DNA of 64,000 nucleotides from PALSA-607 sp963825425 (GCA_963825425.1 CAWGTF010000011.1:434001-498000); one strand, 5' to 3'. Shown: positions 54,743 to 64,000, counted from the stretch's first letter. A program made the numbers and translations. The notes: generated from the sequence alone by a model not told the origin.

Positions 54743-56107
54743 ATGGGTGGCATGGCCGACACGATGACGCGACCAGGCCGGGCTGGCCGACCGCCACGTG
54801 AGCCCAGCCGAGCTCCGGCGAGAACCGCGAGGTCGCGGCCACCGACGAGGCGACGGCCCGCAGGTCCGCCAGCGCCGCGCCCGGTCGTCATCGTGGGAAT
54901 TGCCGTTGCGCTCTGGACGACGATGCTCGGCCTGGCCTGCCTGGTCAGCCTGACCCTTGCTGCGTGGGTCACCGCGACCCGACATGGGAACGCCGTCCGG
55001 CCAGCTCTCGCGACTGCCCTGCAGGCGTGGTTGTTGGCAAACCACACCGGCCTCGCGATCTCCGGCGGATCGGTCGGGATCGTTCCGCTCGGACTGACGG
55101 TCGCTTTGGGGGCATTGCTGGTCAGGGGCGGCCGGCAAGCGGCTCGGCTGTCGGGTGGCAAGGACCTTTTCGATTGTTTGGCTGCGGCCTTTGCGGTCGC
55201 GCTCCCGTACGGCGTCGTCGCGGCGCTGCTGACCAAGCCGGCCGCATGGGGGCAGGTCAGGCCCCAGCCGCTGCAGGCACTCGCGGGTGGGTTCTCGCTC
55301 GCCTTGGCGTGCGCTCTCGTCGGAGCCTTGCGCGAGACCGGTCAGCGAGCGGTCGTGCTTGCTCGGGTGCCTGGCGGCGTCCGTCGGGTGTTGCGTGCCG
55401 GGCTTGCGGCGACCGCGGTCATCGTCGCCTTCGGAGCGGTAGTCGCGGGTGCGGGTCTGGCGATGCATGCCGGACGTGCCGCGACGGTGATGAGCAATCT
55501 GGACGGCGGGGTGTCGGCGTCGTTGCTCATGGCTGCGGTGTCGGTGGCGTACCTGCCCAACGTCGCCATCTGGGGGAGTGCCTGGTCGGTCGGGCCCGGC
55601 TTCGCCGTCGGGGCGAAGACGTCGGTAACCCTTGGCGGGGTGCACCTTGGTGCAATGCCTGCGGTGCCGTTGCTCGCCGCCCTGCCGGCCAACGGACCAT
55701 CGCCCGCTGTGGCGCGGCTTGCGCTCATCGTTGCGATCGCTGCCGGGCTGCTCGCGGGCTGGCTGCTCGCGCGTTCTCGGGTGCTCACGCCCAGCGCGGA
55801 GGGTCCGTGGTGGGAACGGCTGCGCCTGATTGACGCAGCGTGGGGACTGGCCGCAGGCGCGGTCGCCGCGCTGTTGATGGGCCTCTTGGCCTGGCTGTCC
55901 GCCGGCCCGCTCGGTCCTGGCCGGATGGCACAACTCGGCCCGTCAGCGTGGCGCGTCGGCATCGCCGTCATGCTCGAGGTCGGGCTGGCTGCTGCCGCGA
56001 CGACGTGGTTGCACGGATGGCGCCAGCTGCGATCGCCCGCAGCAGTGGAAGTGACGGTCGACGCCGAGTCCGTCGACGCCGAGACAGTCGGCGCGCAGCC
56101 CGTCTGA
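54743..56107 (+). CDS. DUF6350 family multi-pass membrane protein
   Basis: 454 residues with a basic Arg/Pro-rich N-terminus (about 1-45) and about ten hydrophobic segments, including VVIVGIAVALWTTMLGLACL and VSVAYLPNVAIWGSAWSVGP. This is the pattern of the DUF6350 family, which is normally encoded directly upstream of purN in actinobacteria, as here. Function unknown. Confidence 0.82.
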   Translation: MGGMADTMTRPGRAGRPPREPSRAPARTARSRPPTRRRPAGPPAPRPVVIVGIAVALWTTMLGLACLVSLTLAAWVTATRHGNAVRPALATALQAWLLANHTGLAISGGSVGIVPLGLTVALGALLVRGGRQAARLSGGKDLFDCLAAAFAVALPYGVVAALLTKPAAWGQVRPQPLQALAGGFSLALACALVGALRETGQRAVVLARVPGGVRRVLRAGLAATAVIVAFGAVVAGAGLAMHAGRAATVMSNLDGGVSASLLMAAVSVAYLPNVAIWGSAWSVGPGFAVGAKTSVTLGGVHLGAMPAVPLLAALPANGPSPAVARLALIVAIAAGLLAGWLLARSRVLTPSAEGPWWERLRLIDAAWGLAAGAVAALLMGLLAWLSAGPLGPGRMAQLGPSAWRVGIAVMLEVGLAAAATTWLHGWRQLRSPAAVEVTVDAESVDAETVGAQPV

Positions 56108-56120
56108 CCCGCCGGATATC

Positions 56121-56777
56121 GTGGGCGCGCGTCCGCATCCGAAGGAGGCCGCGCTGAGCGCCGCAGTCGCGACCCCGTTGCGGGTGGCCGTTCTCGTGTC
56201 CGGGGCCGGTACCAACCTGCAGGCACTTTTGGATGCCTGCTCGGTCGACGGCTACGGCGCGTCCGTCGTGGTTGTCGGCGCCGACCGGCCGCAGACGCGC
56301 GCGATCGAACGGGCGCAGCAGGCCGGCGTCCCGACGTTTGTTCTTGAGGTCTCGGAGTTCGCCGATCGAGCGGCGTGGGACGACGCGCTGGCGCAGGCAG
56401 TCGCGGAGTACTCCCCCGACCTCGTGGTTCTCGCGGGATTCATGAAGCTCGTCGGCACGGCGTTCATGACCAAGTTCGCCGAGCGAATCGTGAACACGCA
56501 CCCGGCACTGTCGCCTTCGTTTCCGGGCATGTATGCCGTGCGCGACGCGCTCGACTACGGCGTCAGGGTGACCGGCTGCACGTTGTTCTTCATCGACGAG
56601 GGCATCGACACCGGACCCATCCTGGCCCAACGGTGCGTTCCGGTGCTCGACGGCGACGACGAGGCAACGCTGCATGAACGCATCAAAACTGTCGAGCGCG
56701 AACTGCTCGTCGACACCGTCGGCTCGATGGCCCGCGACGGTTGGACCGTTTCCGGAAGGCAGGTCAGCATCCAGTGA
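56121..56777 (+). CDS. purN: Phosphoribosylglycinamide formyltransferase (PurN)
   Basis: Transfers formyl from 10-formyl-THF to GAR in purine synthesis. LRVAVLVSGAGTNLQALLDA, ILVL-type core VVLAGFMKLVGTAFMTKFAE, catalytic NTHPALSPSFPGMYAVRDAL and VTGCTLFFIDEGIDTGPILA are all present. The open frame starts at GTG 56121, but the only good ribosome-binding site (AAGGAGG, 56142-56148) points to CTG at 56154, five bases downstream; the first 11 residues would then not exist. The stop overlaps purH as GTGA. Confidence 0.95.
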   Translation: MGARPHPKEAALSAAVATPLRVAVLVSGAGTNLQALLDACSVDGYGASVVVVGADRPQTRAIERAQQAGVPTFVLEVSEFADRAAWDDALAQAVAEYSPDLVVLAGFMKLVGTAFMTKFAERIVNTHPALSPSFPGMYAVRDALDYGVRVTGCTLFFIDEGIDTGPILAQRCVPVLDGDDEATLHERIKTVERELLVDTVGSMARDGWTVSGRQVSIQ

Positions 56778-58351
56778 GCACGCAATCGTCTGACGGTCGG
56801 CGGCCGATCAAGCGGGCGCTCGTCAGCGTCTACGACAAAACGAGTCTCGTCGAGCTCGGGCAGGGACTCGCCGCCGCCAGCGTGCAGATCGTGTCGACCG
56901 GTACCACGGCCGCCGTGCTCGCCGAAGCCGGCATCCCGGTGCTCAAGGTCGAGGAGCTGACCGGATTTCCGGAAATCCTCGACGGTCGGGTGAAGACGCT
57001 GCACCCCAAAGTGCACGCGGGCTTGCTCGCCGACACCCGCAAGCCCGATCACCTGAGTCAGCTCGCCGAGCTTGGCATCGAGCCATTCGACCTCGTGGTG
57101 TGCAACCTTTACCCGTTTCGCGAGACTGCAGCGCGCGGTGGTGCGCCTGACACCGTGATCGAGCAGATTGACATCGGCGGACCTTCGATGGTGCGCGCGG
57201 CCGCGAAGAACCACCCGTCGGTGGCTGTTGTCGTCTCGCCGACGCGCTACTTGGAGGTGCTCGACGCGGTACACGACGGAGGGTTCACGCTCGAGCAGCG
57301 GAAAGCGTTGGCGGTCGATGCGTTCGTGCACACTGCTTCGTACGACATTGCAGTCGCGTCATGGCTTGGCAATGTCTACGCGCCGACCGACGCTGACAGC
57401 GGGTTCCCGGAGTGGTTCGGCGCCGGCTGGCATCGAGCCGAGGTGTTGCGATACGGCGAAAATCCGCACCAGCGAGCTGCCCTGTATCGCGCCGAGCACG
57501 GCGTGCAGGGGCTCGCGCAGGCGCGAGTGCTGCACGGCAAGGCGATGTCGTACAACAACTACGTCGACACCGATGCCGCGCGCCGGGCCGCGTATGACTT
57601 CACCGAGCCGTGCGTGGCCATCATCAAGCACGCGAATCCCTGCGGGATCGCGCTCGGTGCCGACATCGCTGAAGCGCACCGCAAGGCGAACGCGTGCGAT
57701 CCGGCTTCGGCGTACGGCGGGGTGATCGCCACCAACCGGCACGTCAGCCTCGCGCTGGCTGAGCAGATCGCCGAGATCTTCACCGAGGTCGTTTGTGCGC
57801 CCGGCTTCGACGCGGACGCACTCGACCTGTTGACCAGCAAGAAGAATCTGCGGCTGCTCGATTGCGCGGGCATGCATCCGGGCCGCACCGTCGAGACCCG
57901 GCAGATCAGTGGTGGTCTGCTGATGCAAAGTGTCGACGACATCGAAGCGGACGGCGATGACTCGGCTCACTGGACGCTTCAGGCGGGGGAGCCTGCTGAC
58001 GCGGCCACCCTCGCCGATCTCGATTTTGCCTGGCGAGCCTCGCGGTCGGTGAAGTCGAACGCCATCCTCCTTGCGCACGACCGGGCGACCGTCGGGGTCG
58101 GCATGGGCCAGGTGAATCGCGTCGATGCGGCGCGCCTCGCAGTGTGGCGGGCTGGCGACCGGTCAGTGGGCTCGGTCGCTGCATCGGATGCCTACTTTCC
58201 GTTCGCCGATGGCCTCCAGTTGCTGATCGACGCCGGCGTTCGCGCTGTCGTCGAACCCGGCGGCTCGATCCGCGACGCACAAGTTGTCGCGGCTGCCCAA
58301 GCAGCAGGGATCACCCTGTACTTCACCGGCACCCGGCACTTCTTCCACTGA
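56774..58351 (+). CDS. purH: Bifunctional AICAR transformylase/IMP cyclohydrolase (PurH)
   Basis: Last two steps of IMP synthesis. 525 residues, no frame break. Cyclohydrolase part: RALVSVYDKTSLVELGQGLA, EILDGRVKTLHPKVHAGLLA. Transformylase part: LRYGENPHQRAALYRAEHGV, CVAIIKHANPCGIALGADIA with the catalytic Lys-His, SNAILLAHDRATVGVGMGQV and ending GTRHFFH. GTG start coupled to purN. Confidence 0.97.
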   Translation: MSTQSSDGRRPIKRALVSVYDKTSLVELGQGLAAASVQIVSTGTTAAVLAEAGIPVLKVEELTGFPEILDGRVKTLHPKVHAGLLADTRKPDHLSQLAELGIEPFDLVVCNLYPFRETAARGGAPDTVIEQIDIGGPSMVRAAAKNHPSVAVVVSPTRYLEVLDAVHDGGFTLEQRKALAVDAFVHTASYDIAVASWLGNVYAPTDADSGFPEWFGAGWHRAEVLRYGENPHQRAALYRAEHGVQGLAQARVLHGKAMSYNNYVDTDAARRAAYDFTEPCVAIIKHANPCGIALGADIAEAHRKANACDPASAYGGVIATNRHVSLALAEQIAEIFTEVVCAPGFDADALDLLTSKKNLRLLDCAGMHPGRTVETRQISGGLLMQSVDDIEADGDDSAHWTLQAGEPADAATLADLDFAWRASRSVKSNAILLAHDRATVGVGMGQVNRVDAARLAVWRAGDRSVGSVAASDAYFPFADGLQLLIDAGVRAVVEPGGSIRDAQVVAAAQAAGITLYFTGTRHFFH

Positions 58352-58394
58352 CACCATCCGGGGCGACGCCTGCCCACGTGAAAGACTCGACGCT

Positions 58395-58570
58395 GTGACG
58401 GCGACGATTCTTGACGGCAAGGTAAGCGCGGCGGCCATCAAGGCTGACTTGAAGATCCGGGTCGCCGCATTGCGTGATGCGGGCGTGGTGCCGGGCTCGG
58501 CACGGTCTTGCGTGGTGACGATCCGTCGAGCGCCGCGTATGTCGCCGGCAAGCACCGCGATTGCGCCGAG
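58395..58570 (+). CDS. folD: Methylenetetrahydrofolate dehydrogenase/cyclohydrolase FolD, truncated at the chimeric join
   Basis: GTG start 43 bp after purH. TATILDGKVSAAAIKADLKI, then after a frame change near 58487 (here one base appears to be missing) GTVLRGDDPSSAAYVAGKHR and DCAE. This is the FolD N-terminus; purN-purH-folD supplies and uses 10-formyl-THF. The protein should continue another 220 residues, but the sequence turns into an antisense moeA at about 58,570. Confidence 0.9.
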
Positions 58571-58576
58571 GCGTTC
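58565..58576. other. Chimeric join between two genomes
   Basis: Left of this point the plus strand encodes FolD KHRDCAE; right of it the minus strand encodes MoeA ERKDFLRATLAADANA. Both genes stop making sense exactly here. No repeat, IS end or tRNA is present. Confidence 0.9.
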
Positions 58577-59658
58577 GCGTCGGCGGCGAGCGTCGCGCGC
58601 AGAAAGTCCTTGCGCTCGCCATTGGCGGGCAGGGCGGCGCCGAGACGCGCCGGCTCGCTCGGATCGGCGCCGGCCGCGGGATCGCCGAGCAGCGCGCGGA
58701 GCAGCGGGCGCAGGAACAGCACGGCGCAGACGGTCGAGGAGGTCGGATTGCCGGGCAGGCCGAGCACGCTCATCGCGCCGAGGCGGCCGTGGATCAGCGG
58801 CTTGCCCGGCCGCATGGCGATGCGCCAGAAGTCGAGCGCCATGCCGGCGTCGGCGAGCGCCTGGCGGACGAGGTCGTGGTCGCCGACCGAAGCGCCGCCG
58901 AGCGTCACCAGCACGTCGGCGCGCGCGCGCCGCGCCTCGGCGAGCGCGCGGCGAGCGCGCGCCGGGTCGTCGGCGCGCGACGCCGAGGTCGATCGGCTCG
59001 CCGCCCGCCGCCGCGACGATGCCGGCGACGGCGAAAGCGTTGGAGGCGACGATCTGCGCCGGGCCCGCGCGCCTCGCCGGGCACCACGAGTTCGTCGCCG
59101 GTCGACAGGATGGCGACGCGCGGCCGGCGTGGCACCGCAAGCGCCGGATGATCGGCGGCGGCGGCGAGCGCGACGTCGCGGGCGCGTCAGGCGCCGCCCG
59201 GCCGGCAGCAGCGCCTCGCCCTCGGCGAAATCGAGCCCGCGCGCGGCGCACATGCGCGCCCGGCGCGACCGGCGCGCTCGAGGATCACCGCGTCGCCTTC
59301 GCGCCGCGCTTCTCCTGGATCGCCACCGCGTCGGCGCCCTCGGGCATCGGCGCGCCGGTGAAGATGCGCGCCGCCTCGCCTGGCCCGAGCCTGCCGGCGA
59401 AGGCGCGGCCAGCGGCGGATTCGCCGACGACCGTCAGATGCGCCGGCGCCGCGCGCCGCGTCGGCGGCGCGCAGCGCGTAGCCGTCCATCGCCGAATTGG
59501 CGAACGGCGGCTGGGTTCGCGGCGCGCGCGACGTCGTGCGCCAGCGTGCGGCCGAACGCGTCGGCGAGCGCGACCTTCTCCGCTCCGAGCGGGCCGGGAA
59601 TCGACGCCAGCACCCGCGCCAGCGCCTCCTCGACCGGCATCAGGGCAGGGCGGCTCAT
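58571..59658 (-). CDS. moeA: Molybdopterin molybdenumtransferase MoeA (many frame breaks, C-terminus missing)
   Basis: Inserts molybdate into adenylated molybdopterin. From ATG 59658: MSRPALMPVEEALARVLASI, LADAFGRTLAHDVAR, MDGYALRAAD, VVGESAAGRAFAGRLGPGEA, RIFTGAPMPEGADAVAIQEK, then the MoCF core DVLVTLGGASVGDHDLVRQA, LDFWRIAMRPGKPLIHGRLG and LGLPGNPTSSTVCAVLFLRP. At least seven single-base frame changes are needed. The last 50-60 residues are lost at the chimeric join. The moaC-moeA order is typical of alphaproteobacteria. Confidence 0.9.
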
Positions 59659-59659
59659 T

Positions 59660-60146
59660 CGTCTCGCGCTCCGCCCGCCAAAGGCCCGACTTGCCGCCGC
59701 GCTTCTCGATCAGCCGCACGCCTTCGATCGCGCATGCCGCGATCGACCGCCTTGGCCATGTCGTAGATCGTCAGGCAGGCGACCGCGACGGCGGTCAGCG
59801 CCTCCATCTCGACGCCGGTCGGCCCGTGGTCTTGGCCGTCGGCGCGCGACGACGACGCCGGGCAGCGCCTCGTCGAGCGTGAGCTCGACCGCGACGCTGG
59901 TCAGCGCCAGCGGGTGGCACAGCGGGATCAGCTCGGGCGTGCGTTTGGCCGCCATGATGCCGGCGATGCCGCGCGACGCCGAGCACGTCGCCCTTCTTGG
60001 CGTCGCCGGAGCGGATCAGCGCCAGCGTCGCCGGCCGCATGACGCACGCGCCCCTCGGCGATCGCCGCGCGCTCGCTCGGTCGCCTTGTCGGAGACGTCG
60101 ACCATGCGCGCTTCGCCGGCCGCGCCGAGTGGGTCAGCTTGGCCAT
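59660..60146 (-). CDS. moaC: Cyclic pyranopterin monophosphate synthase MoaC (several frame breaks)
   Basis: Second step of molybdopterin synthesis. From ATG 60146: MAKLTHS, GEARMVDVSDK, TERAAIAEG, then MRPATLALIRSGDAKKGDVL, IMAAKRTPELIPLCHPLALT with the conserved histidine, VAVELTLDEALPGVVV, VEMEAL-type block, YDMAKAVDRGM and RLIEKRGGKSGLWRAE. Four or more frame changes are needed. Its end abuts the moeA start. Confidence 0.88.
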
Positions 60147-60234
60147 GGAGGCGTTCAAGCAAGTTTCGGGGCGGGTGGCAATGGCGGCGGGCTTCGTTGA
60201 GGCAATCCTTGAGAAACCGCGCCAAGCCTGAAAC

Positions 60235-61997
60235 ATGGCCCAACACTATCCCCGCCCGGAGGCTCAGGCCGATGACCGAATCGCCGCCTTCCTCGCCCGC
60301 GCCATCGCCCAGGGCCGAGGCGTCGAACCCGCCGATCTCGTGCTCAAGGGCGGGCGGGTGTTCGATCTCGTCACGGGCGAACTCGTCAAGGGCGACGTCG
60401 CGATCTGCGGCGACCGCATCGTCGGCGACGCACGCCGATTACCGGGGCACGCGCGAGATCGACGTCACGCGGCAAGATCGTCGTGCCGGGCTTCATCGAC
60501 ACGCATCTGCCATGTCGAAGTCCTCGCTGATCACGCCCGCCGGAGTTCGACCGCTGCGTGCTCGCCCACGGCGTGACGACGGCGATCTGCGATCCGCACG
60601 AGATCGCCAACGTGCTGGGCGTCGCGGGCCTGCAATATTTCCTCGACTCCTCGCTGGCGACGGCGATGGATCTGCGCGTGCAGCTTGTCGAGCTGCGTGC
60701 CGGCGACGCCATCTCGAGACCTCCGGCGCGCGGCTCGAGGTCGACGACCTCGCTGCCCTTCGCCGACCATCCCGAAGGTGCTCGGCCTCGCCGAGTTCAT
60801 GAACTTTCCCGGCGTGCTCGCGCGCGACCCCGGCGTGCTCGCCAAGCTCGCGGCGTTCCAGGGCCGCCGCATCGACGGCCATGCGCCGCTGCTGCGCGGG
60901 CTCGACCTCAACGGCTATCTCGCCGCCGGCATCCGCACCGATCACGAGACGACGAACGTCGCCCGAGGCGCTGGAGAAGCTCGCCAAGGGCATGCAGATC
61001 CTGGTGCGCGAGGGCTCGGTGTCGAAGGATCTGCACGCGCTGGCGCCGATCATCACCGAGCGCAATTCGCCGTTCATCGCCTTCTGCACCGACGACCGCA
61101 ATCCGCTCGACATCGCCGAGGAAGGCCATCTCGATTTCGTCATCCGCACCGCGATCGCGCTCGGCGCGCCGCCGCTCGCCGCCTATCGCGCCGCCAGCAT
61201 CTCGGCGGCGCGCATCTTCGGCCTGCACGATCGCGGCCTGGTCGCGCCGGGCTGGCGCGCCGATCTCGTGCGTGCTCGACGATCTCGACGCCTGCGCGGT
61301 CTCGCACGGTGCTCGACGGGCGGCCGGATCGTCGACGACGCGCTGTTCGCGGACGCGGCCGCTCGTCGCGCCGGTCGGGCGCGCGCAGCGTGAAGGCGCG
61401 CCGGGTGACGGCCGCCGATTTCGCCGCGCGCGGCCAGGGCCCGTCGACGCAGGCGATCGGCGTCATCCCCGGCAAGATCATCACCGAGCGCGTGCCCGCC
61501 GACGCTGCCCTTCGCCAATGGCCTGCGCGGGATCGATCTCGCGCAGGATCTCGTCAAGGTCGCGGTCGTCGCGCGCCACGGCGTCAACGACAATATCGCC
61601 GTCGCCTTCGTGCGCGGCTTCGGCATGAAGCGCGGCGCCATCGCCTCCTCCGTCGGCCATGACAGCCACAACATCACCGTCGTCGGCGCCGACGAGGCGG
61701 ACATGGCGGTCGCGGTCAATCGCCTGATCGAGATCGAGGGCGGCTTCGCCGTCGCGCGAGGGCGGCAAGGTGCTCGCCGAACTGGCGCTGCCGGTCGCCG
61801 GGCTGATGAGCCTGATGAGCTTCGAGGAGGTGCGCGCGGCGCTGATCCCGCTGCGCGCGGCCGCCAAGAGCCTCGGCGTGGTGCTGCCCGAGCCGTTCCT
61901 GCAGGTCGCCTTCCTGCCGCTGCCGGTGATCCCGCATCTGAAGATCACCGATCGCGGGCTCGTCGACGTCGACCGCTTCGAGTTCGTGCGCGACTGA
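60235..61997 (+). CDS. ade: Adenine deaminase (many frame breaks)
   Basis: Amidohydrolase converting adenine to hypoxanthine, about 580 residues after repair. RGVEPADLVLKGGRVFDLVT, ADYRGTREIDVT, IVVPGFIDTH followed by the HVESS metal site, HGVTTAICDPHEIANVLGVA, LGLAEFMNFPGVLARDPGVL, IDGHAPLLRGLDLNGYLAAG, TDHETTNV, FCTDDRNPLDIAEEGHLDFV, HGVNDNIAVAFVRGFGMKRG, and the C-terminal GLMSLMSFEEVRAALIPLRA. At least seven frame changes fall between 60430 and 60770 alone. Confidence 0.92.
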
Positions 61998-62375
61998 GCT
62001 TCGGCCGTCGGGCGGCGCGCCAGGCCGAAGGCGAACACGACCGCCAGCGCGACCCAGGCGAGGATCATCAGCGAGCCGCCGATCGGCGCGGCGAACGGAA
62101 ACAGCCGCGCGCCGCGAAACGCGCGCGACGGTGAGATCGAGCGCGAACAGGATCACGCCGGCGGCCAGCGCGAAGCCGGCGACCAGCAGCGCACGCGGCG
62201 CGCGCGCGCATGGGCGCGAGACGCCGATCAGCGCGGCGGCGTGCAGGATCAGGAATTCAGCGGCGCAGTGCGCGCGAATTCGCCGCCGCCGCATGTTGGC
62301 CCGCCGCCGCGATGGCGACGCCGGCGGCGCCCATCAGGGCGGCGAGGACGGCGAGAAATCGTTGGGCGGCGCCAT
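61998..62375 (-). CDS. DUF423 family membrane protein (several frame breaks)
   Basis: YgdD-like small membrane protein. After repair: RFLAVLAALMGAAGVAIAAA (with GQHAA), AAEFLILHAAALIGVSRP, ALLVAGFALAAGVILFALDL and LMILAWVALAVVFAFGLARR. Four hydrophobic segments, ATG at 62375. The stop is unclear and may lie within the ade gene end or be hidden by a frame error. Function unknown. Confidence 0.72.
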
Positions 62376-62528
62376 AGTCCGTCTCCGTGTTCGGGCGGCA
62401 AGACACCTAAGCGCGCGCCCCATGCCGCGCCATGGTGGACCGCCGCGCCGACGCCTTACCCCCGCCGTGCGATAGGCTAGAGACGTGATCTTCGCCCATT
62501 CTGACGACGAAGCCGCCGCGAGCCCCGC

Positions 62529-63178
62529 ATGCCCTTCGTCCACCATCTGCATGATTTCATCTCCCACTACGGCTATTTCGCCGTGTTCTTCCTGGTCGCG
62601 CTGGAGAGCGCCGGCGTGCCGGTGCCGGGCGAGACGGCGCTGGTCAGCGCCGCAGTGTTCGCCGCCACCGGCTCGCTCAACATCGTGCTCGTCGTGCTCA
62701 GCGCCGCCGCGGCGGCGATCCTCGGCGACAATGCCGGCTATTGGGTCGGGCGCGAGTTCGGCTTTCCGCTGATCTATCGCTACGGCCACTATATCCGCGT
62801 CGACGAGGGGCGGCTGAAGGTGGCGCAATATTTGTTTCAGCGGCACGGCGGCAAGATCGTCTTCTTCGGCCGCTTCGTCGCCGTGCTGCGCGCCTTCGCC
62901 GCCTTCCTCGCCGGGGTCAATCGTCTGCCTTGGCCGCGCTTTCTCGTGTTCAACGCGCTCGGCGGCATTGTCTGGGCGACGATGTTCGGCGCGGGCGGCT
63001 ACCTGCTCGGCCACGCCTTCGAGCACTACGCGCGCCCGGTCGGCCTCGCCGCGCTGGTCGCGGCGGTCGATCGGCGCTGTGTTCGCCAGCCGGTTCATCG
63101 CCCATCACGAGGACGCTGCTGCGCGCCGAGGCCGAGGCGGCGATCCCCGGCCCGCTGGTCGCGCCCAAGCCCGACTGA
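62529..63178 (+). CDS. DedA-family membrane protein (two frame breaks near the end)
   Basis: About 215 residues: FVHHLHDFISHYGYFAVFFL, VALESAGVPVPGETALVSAA (the DedA/VTT glutamate and proline-rich loop), LGDNAGYWVGREFGFPLI, then FFGRFVAVLRAFAAFLAGVN with the conserved arginines. Near 63070 and 63112 extra bases break the last 35 codons (IGAVFASRFIAHHED, LLRAEAEAAIPGPLVAPKPD). DedA proteins are flippases for lipid carriers; the exact lipid cannot be told. Confidence 0.88.
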
Positions 63179-63185
63179 GCGCGCC

Positions 63186-64000
63186 TTAGCTCGCGTGCGA
63201 CAACGGCTGGGCGACGCGCTCGCGCGGGGCGATCCACAAGCGCAGCTTCTCGGAGCGGCGCAAGAAGTCGACGCTCACCGTGCGGGCGATCTTGTCGGCG
63301 TCGAGCAGGCGCATCAGTTCGCCGACGCTGGTGACCGGCTTGCCGTCGAGCGCGACGATGAGGTCGCCGGTCAGCAAGCCGCGCTTCGCCGCCGGGCCCG
63401 TCTGGTCGACGTCGATGATGCGCGCGCCTTGCGCCTGGTCGAGGCCAAGCCGCAGCGCGATCCGGCGCGGGATCGGCATCGGTGCCGGCGCCGACGCCGA
63501 TGATAGGCGCGCCGCACGCGGCCGTGCCGGGCGATCTCGCCGAGCGACGAAATGCGGCGGTGTTCGACGCGACCGCAAAGCAGATGCCCTGCGCGCCCAT
63601 GATGATCGCGGTGTTGATGCCGATCACCTCGCCGCGCCGAGGAGACCAGCGGGCCGCCGGAATTGCCGGGATTGAGCGCCGCGTCGGTCTGCATGACGTC
63701 CTCGATCATGCGGCCGTTGCGCGAGCTGCAGCGAGCGGCCGAGCGCCGAGATGACGCCGGCGGTCACGGTCGCGTCGAAGCCGAGCGGATTGCCGATGGC
63801 GATGGCGATCTGGCCGCGCTTGAGCTTGCGCGAAGTCGCCGAGCCGCGCCGCGCGGCAGCGTCACGTCCTCGTCGACCCGCAGCAGCGCGAGATCGGTGT
63901 CGGGATCGTCGCCGAGCACGCGCGCCTGCAAGCTCGCGCCCGTCGAGCGTCGTCAGCACGACGCTGCGCGCGCCCTGCACGACGTGGCTGTTGGTCAGCG
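63186..64000 (-). CDS. HtrA/DegP-type serine protease with PDZ domain (many frame breaks, N-terminus outside window)
   Basis: The catalytic triad is visible once frames are joined: His in LTNSHVVQGARSVVLT at the window edge, Asp in DPDTDLALL near 63900, and Ser in DAALNPGNSGGPLV near 63670. IAIGNPLGFDATVTAGVISA lies between. The PDZ domain follows (ARIIDVDQTGPAAKRGLLTG, DLIVALDGKPVTSVGELMRL) and ends at 63186. Envelope protease of the periplasm. It converges on dedA, 7 bp apart. Confidence 0.9.

Noticed and set aside
58508..60802. A 764-codon plus-strand open frame across the join
   Set aside because: It is the antisense shadow of moeA and moaC in a GC-rich sequence, starting in folD and ending in a fragment of ade; no coherent protein.
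58565..64000. Horizontal transfer of an alphaproteobacterial island
   Set aside because: Both flanking genes are cut at the join with no integrase, repeat or tRNA, and the error density changes there; misassembly explains all of it.

Overview
The window joins two genomes. Positions 1 to about 58,570 are high-GC actinobacterial chromosome. Markers are a groES-groEL pair whose GroEL has a histidine-rich tail, paired CIRCE operators, guaB followed by a guaB3-type paralogue, a DUF5319 gene, PspC-domain signalling proteins, a fused PspC/LiaF-like protein, many GTG starts and many GTGA/ATGA overlaps. I cannot name the genus; a soil actinomycete near Frankiales/Mycobacteriales relatives would fit. 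From about 58,570 to the end, the genes moeA, moaC, ade, a DUF423 gene, dedA and an htrA/degP protease look alphaproteobacterial (Rhizobiales-like). The switch cuts folD and moeA in mid-gene with no mobile element, so I read it as an assembly chimera and not as a transfer.

Layout of the actinobacterial part. 1-4.1 kb: edge-truncated rifamycin ADP-ribosyltransferase (arr), a VOC protein, a multi-pass membrane protein, an exported protein and a metallo-hydrolase. 4.2-8.9 kb: a tightly overlapping operon alr, family-4 uracil-DNA glycosylase, tsaE, tsaB, rimI, tsaD and a small ABM monooxygenase (cell-wall D-alanine, DNA repair, tRNA t6A). 8.9-17.7 kb: methyltransferase, CIRCE-controlled groES-groEL, TPR protein, LuxR-type regulator, DUF5319, guaB and guaB3. 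17.7-28.7 kb: GAF-GGDEF-EAL protein, chorismate mutase, heterodimeric ABC exporter, LysR-MFS pair and two coupled membrane paralogues. 28.7-30.9 kb: guaA and an OsmC protein. 30.9-35.5 kb: sparse accessory stretch with an SPFH/zinc-ribbon pair, a PASTA-domain protein and small membrane proteins. 35.5-44.4 kb: Rsm22-like methyltransferase, a Gfo/Idh/MocA oxidoreductase, a divergent PspC-based envelope-stress module, a duplicated-domain exported protein, a PIG-L deacetylase and a secreted metalloprotease. 44.5-58.6 kb: pcrA, an ECF sigma/anti-sigma pair, a B12-binding protein, sucCD, small membrane proteins, purN-purH and the start of folD.

The sequence carries many frame breaks. At least 28 in the actinobacterial part, including essential genes (alr, tsaB, tsaD, groEL, guaA, pcrA, sucC), can all be repaired by removing one extra base. 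They become far denser in the last 5.4 kb. I treat them as sequence errors and give one spanning feature per broken gene.

The most interesting biology is: an ABC exporter whose two subunits have complementary degenerate ATP sites; a divergent PspC-kinase/PspC-LiaF module with an 11-bp-phased direct repeat between its halves; short 15-21 bp tandem repeats clustered at gene 3' ends, two of them duplicating the stop codon; three membrane paralogues resembling kinase input modules without a kinase; and the SPFH/zinc-ribbon pair. I saw no CRISPR array, tRNA, rRNA or insertion sequence.
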